In this document: positions 34,233 to 36,666 of the stretch, piece by piece | How positions within the stretch are numbered: position 1 is the stretch's first letter | Layout: the number at the start of each line of letters is the position of its first letter | Assembly (NCBI GenBank): GCA_023475025.1 | Contig: JAMCWB010000025.1 | Location: forward strand, 1-36,666 | Origin: Gammaproteobacteria bacterium | GTDB lineage: Bacteria > Pseudomonadota > Gammaproteobacteria > Pseudomonadales > Pseudomonadaceae | Reading direction: 5' to 3' | DNA length: 36,666 nt | Notes under the pieces: model-generated | The model's database searches: none | The model's input: only the letters and a program-made list of their open reading frames with translations | Told to the model about the DNA's origin: nothing | Position numbers and translations under genes: made by a program

Positions 34233-35021
34233 ATGTCAGCCTGGTTGCCGAAAAAGGCGCTCATCATGAGCGCCTTTTTCTTGTCTGCGATTTGTCACCT
34301 GGCCGTCGCCGATGTCCATTGCCGGGCAACGGCGACTACCGAGTCGGTCCAGTTGGCGCGGGTGATTGATGGCGATACCGTGGAGTTGGCAGATGGTCGG
34401 CGAGTCCGCTTGATCGGTATTGATACGCCGGAAATCGGTTATCGCGGCGCGCGGTCGGAGCCTTATGCCGAGGCGGCGCGTGACCGGCTGCGCGAGCTGG
34501 CAGCCCCGGGCGGGGTGCGCATGCAGACAGGTGTCGAAGCGGAAGATCGTCATGGCCGCACCCTGGGCCACCTGTTTGCCGCAGATGGCAGCAATCTGGA
34601 AGCGTCGTTACTGGCTGAGGGGCTGGGGATGGCTCTGGTCATGCCGCCGAACCTGGCACTGTGGCGTTGCCAGCAAGCAGCAGAAGAGTCTGCTCGCCGT
34701 TTGGGTCTGGGCCTGTGGGCGACCGACCCGGTTATGCCTGTGCAGGCGCTGGATTCTGGCGGTTTTGCTCTGGTGCGCGGCAGGGTAAGCCGCATTGAAC
34801 GCGCCGGTGCGCAGCTGTGGCTTGAGCTGGATGGGCCGCTGGTGCTGCGTTTGCGGGATGTCGATCGTGTCTATTTTGCCGATCAGCAGCCAGAGGACTG
34901 GCATGGGCGCGAAGTAGAGGTGCGTGGCTGGGTTATAGAGCGTACTGCAAGGCAGTCTGGTCGCAAGCCTTTGATGCTGCCATTGCGCCATCCGGGAATG
35001 CTGCAAGTGCTCGACCCCTAG
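34233..35021 (+). CDS. Secreted or envelope staphylococcal-nuclease-like (thermonuclease) protein
   Basis: From ATG 34233 the product has 262 residues. The n-region M-S-A-W-L-P-K-K and the following hydrophobic stretch to A-V-A-D look like a signal peptide. The SNase domain (about 50-165) keeps the key residues: V-I-D-G-D-T-V, R-V-R-L-I-G-I-D-T-P-E, a Y-A-E-A-A-R-D-R-L segment, and D-R-H-G-R-T-L-G-H-L. A C-terminal beta-rich part (about 185-255) resembles an OB-like extension. The alternative start ATG 34266 would drop the KK n-region and falls in the rpmE terminator hairpin. Neither start has a good ribosome site, so the start is uncertain. A 13-bp palindrome (35016-35028) covers the stop codon. 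Confidence 0.85.
   Translation: MSAWLPKKALIMSAFFLSAICHLAVADVHCRATATTESVQLARVIDGDTVELADGRRVRLIGIDTPEIGYRGARSEPYAEAARDRLRELAAPGGVRMQTGVEAEDRHGRTLGHLFAADGSNLEASLLAEGLGMALVMPPNLALWRCQQAAEESARRLGLGLWATDPVMPVQALDSGGFALVRGRVSRIERAGAQLWLELDGPLVLRLRDVDRVYFADQQPEDWHGREVEVRGWVIERTARQSGRKPLMLPLRHPGMLQVLDP
34251..34279 (+). terminator. rpmE terminator embedded in the 5' end of the nuclease gene
   Basis: A perfect 13-bp stem (34251-34263 with 34267-34279), a 3-nt loop, an A5 left end and a T5 right end form a textbook intrinsic terminator 40 bases after rpmE. It lies inside the first 16 codons of the nuclease reading frame. Confidence 0.85.
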
Positions 35022-35079
35022 TCTAGGGTTAGCCAAAAGTAGTATGATTATAGGCTTTACATTGAGACGGTGAATGGCC

Positions 35080-35109
35080 TTGTTAGCTGTCTGGCTTTTC
35101 CTGTATTCT
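35080..35109 (+). promoter_or_regulatory. Putative sigma-70-type promoter of maeB
   Basis: TTGTTA (35080-35085), an 18-base spacer and TATTCT (35104-35109) lie 39 bases before the maeB start, in the 127-bp gap after the nuclease gene. Confidence 0.4.
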
Positions 35110-35148
35110 CGCCCGTCCGCATGAGCAACCTGACTGGAACCATTGACC

Positions 35149-36411
35149 ATGTCTGATTTGAGAACCGATGCACTTGCCTATCACGCAGAACCGCGCCCTG
35201 GCAAATTGAGCGTTGAATTGACCAAGCCAACCGCTACCGCCCGCGACCTGGCCCTGGCCTATAGTCCGGGTGTTGCCGAGCCGGTACGGGAGATCGCCAA
35301 GGATCTCAATAACGCCTATAAATACACTGGCAAGGGTAATCTGGTTGCCGTGATCTCGGATGGTACTGCCATTTTAGGGCTGGGTAACCTCGGGCCGCTG
35401 CCAAGCAAGCCGGTTATGGAAGGTAAGGGTGTGCTATTCAAGCGGTTCGCAGGTATTGATGTGTTCGATATCGAAGTCGAATCGGAAAGCCCGCAAGCCT
35501 TTATCGATACCGTCAAGCGTATTTCGTGCACCTTTGGTGGCATCAACCTGGAAGACATCAAGGCGCCTGAGTGCTTTGAGATCGAACGTGCGCTGATCGA
35601 GCAGTGCGATATTCCGGTTTTCCACGATGACCAGCACGGCACTGCTATTGTGACTGCCGCCGCCATGGTTAACGCTCTGGAGCTGGCCGACAAGACGCTG
35701 GAAGATGCCAAGATTGTCTGCCTGGGTGCCGGTGCAGCTGCCATCGCCTGCATGAAGCTGCTGGTGAGTATGGGCTCCAAGGTTGAAAACATCTATATGC
35801 TCGACCGCAAGGGCGTTATTCATTCAGGCCGGGAAGACCTGAATGAATATAAGGCTATTTTTGCCACGGAGACCGATAAGCGCACTCTGACCGATGCGCT
35901 CAAGGGTGCTGATGTTTTCGTTGGCCTGTCGGGCCCTGATCTGTTGCCCCCGGCTGATCTCAAGCTGATGGCAGAAAATCCGATCGTGTTTGCCTGCTCC
36001 AACCCGGATCCGGAGATCAAGCCGGAACTGGCCAAGGCCTCACGCCCTGATGTGATCATGGCGACCGGTCGTTCGGACTATCCGAACCAGGTGAATAACG
36101 TGCTCGGCTTCCCCTTCATTTTCCGTGGAGCGCTGGATGTGCGCGCCACCACTATCAATGAAGAGATGAAGATTGCTGCAGTGCACGCTATCCGTGAGCT
36201 GGCCAAAGAGCCGGTGCCAGAGTACGTGTCTGAAGCTTATGGTGGCATCAAGCTGGAGTTTGGGCGTGAGTACATCATTCCCAAGCCAATGGATGTGCGT
36301 CTGATCGAGCGCGTGCCGGCGGCTGTTGCCCAGGCGGCGATTGATTCCGGTGTGGCTACCCAGCCCTATCCGGCGCATTACCCGCTGAAGTCGGTAGAAG
36401 GCGTCAAGTAA
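35149..36411 (+). CDS. maeB: Malic enzyme, short form (oxaloacetate-decarboxylating malate dehydrogenase)
   Basis: This 420-residue enzyme converts malate to pyruvate and CO2 with formation of NAD(P)H, linking the TCA cycle to gluconeogenesis and NADPH supply. The malic domain carries Y-S-P-G-V-A-E-P and the D-D-Q-H-G-T-A-I-V signature near 162-170; the Rossmann part has G-A-G-A-A-A-I-A near 196. It lacks the phosphotransacetylase-like extension of E. coli MaeB and so is the short type found in pseudomonads. The start ATG 35149 was chosen over an in-frame TTG six bases earlier. NADPH could feed PHA synthesis, but that is inference. Confidence 0.95.
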   Translation: MSDLRTDALAYHAEPRPGKLSVELTKPTATARDLALAYSPGVAEPVREIAKDLNNAYKYTGKGNLVAVISDGTAILGLGNLGPLPSKPVMEGKGVLFKRFAGIDVFDIEVESESPQAFIDTVKRISCTFGGINLEDIKAPECFEIERALIEQCDIPVFHDDQHGTAIVTAAAMVNALELADKTLEDAKIVCLGAGAAAIACMKLLVSMGSKVENIYMLDRKGVIHSGREDLNEYKAIFATETDKRTLTDALKGADVFVGLSGPDLLPPADLKLMAENPIVFACSNPDPEIKPELAKASRPDVIMATGRSDYPNQVNNVLGFPFIFRGALDVRATTINEEMKIAAVHAIRELAKEPVPEYVSEAYGGIKLEFGREYIIPKPMDVRLIERVPAAVAQAAIDSGVATQPYPAHYPLKSVEGVK

Positions 36412-36433
36412 GATTGACGGCTGACTGACTGCA

Positions 36434-36458
36434 AAAAGCCCCGCCTTGCGGGGCTTTT
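36434..36458 (+). terminator. Terminator of maeB
   Basis: A perfect 11-bp stem (36434-36444 with 36448-36458), a 3-nt loop and a T4 end lie 23 bases past the stop codon. An A-run on the left makes it possibly bidirectional. Confidence 0.88.
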
Positions 36459-36510
36459 GCGTGTCTGGCTGGTATGTCGCAGGCATTTATGGGTTTTAGA
36501 GAAGAAAAGC

Positions 36511-36538
36511 TTGACGGCAATTCTGATCGGCCTATAAT
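36511..36538 (+). promoter_or_regulatory. Strong promoter P1 at the right edge (rRNA/tRNA type)
   Basis: TTGACG (36511-36516), 16 bases and TATAAT (36533-36538) are followed by a GC-rich GCGCG discriminator. This is a near-consensus sigma-70 promoter pointing out of the window. Confidence 0.7.
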
Positions 36539-36619
36539 GCGCGTCTTGCTGAGCAGGGCTGTTTTCAAAAAGCTCTTTTCAGTCAATAAGTTAGCGATAA
36601 TTTTGCGGTGACTTGGGGC

Positions 36620-36647
36620 TTGACAGCAAGGTGCGACGCGGTAGAAT
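36620..36647 (+). promoter_or_regulatory. Strong promoter P2 at the right edge (rRNA/tRNA type)
   Basis: TTGACA (36620-36625), 16 bases and TAGAAT (36642-36647) are followed by GCGTCGC. It lies 109 bp downstream of P1 with the same spacer, as in tandem stable-RNA promoters. The gap 36459-36666 shows no reading frame that looks real. Confidence 0.7.
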
Positions 36648-36666
36648 GCGTCGCTCGCAACCACCT

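Noticed and set aside
1..36666. CRISPR arrays, tRNA or rRNA genes, complete insertion sequences or prophage genes
   Set aside because: None was recognised by reading the sequence; the only mobile-like DNA is the two small palindromic elements.

Overview
The window looks like chromosomal DNA of a Pseudomonas-type gammaproteobacterium, most likely a marine Halopseudomonas. From about 13.0 kb to the right end the gene order is the conserved Pseudomonas block rsmE-tatCBA-hisEI-ubiB-ubiJ-ubiE-phaI/phaF-phaD-phaC2-phaZ-phaC1-DUF971-hslUV-SPOR-argS-priA-rpmE-nuclease-maeB, and pip-dtd is also a Pseudomonas pair. The two-synthase PHA locus is the medium-chain-length type of pseudomonads. The Halopseudomonas assignment is an inference that rests partly on the PET-hydrolase-like gene at the left edge.

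Left part (1-12.5 kb), accessory genes. The window opens with the last 80 codons of a type II PET-hydrolase-like secreted polyesterase. It converges on a complete periplasmic nitrate reductase operon, napEFDABC (4906 to 331, minus strand), with a shared bidirectional terminator and a 12-G tract between them. Next come a KamA-family radical SAM aminomutase, a VTT/DedA-like membrane protein, a four-domain lipoprotein with an NnrU-family gene behind it, pip-dtd, and a small redox module. That module is an SDR with Phe in place of the catalytic Tyr plus an HCCA-isomerase/GST-kappa protein, divergent from an HxlR regulator.

Middle (13-19.7 kb). tag is followed by one long minus-strand gene run, ubiE-ubiJ-ubiB-hisI-hisE-tatA-tatB-tatC-rsmE, with several stop/start overlaps. 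It covers ubiquinone synthesis, two histidine steps, Tat export (which NapA needs) and rRNA methylation.

PHA region (19.8-26.5 kb). A PHA-granule family gene and the phasins phaI and phaF run rightward. They meet phaC1-phaZ-phaC2-phaD, which runs leftward, at a shared terminator. Together these make, mobilise, coat and regulate polyhydroxyalkanoate granules.

Right part (26.7-36.7 kb). DUF971, hslVU (with a good sigma-32 promoter), a SPOR protein, argS and priA run leftward; rpmE, a thermonuclease-like gene and maeB run rightward. The window ends with two tandem near-consensus promoters typical of rRNA or tRNA operons.

Two related palindromic elements of about 170-180 bp lie in the only two gene-free stretches longer than 300 bp (12202-12542 and 20117-20441). 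They look like a MITE-like non-autonomous family in opposite orientations. No CRISPR array, tRNA, rRNA or complete IS was seen.
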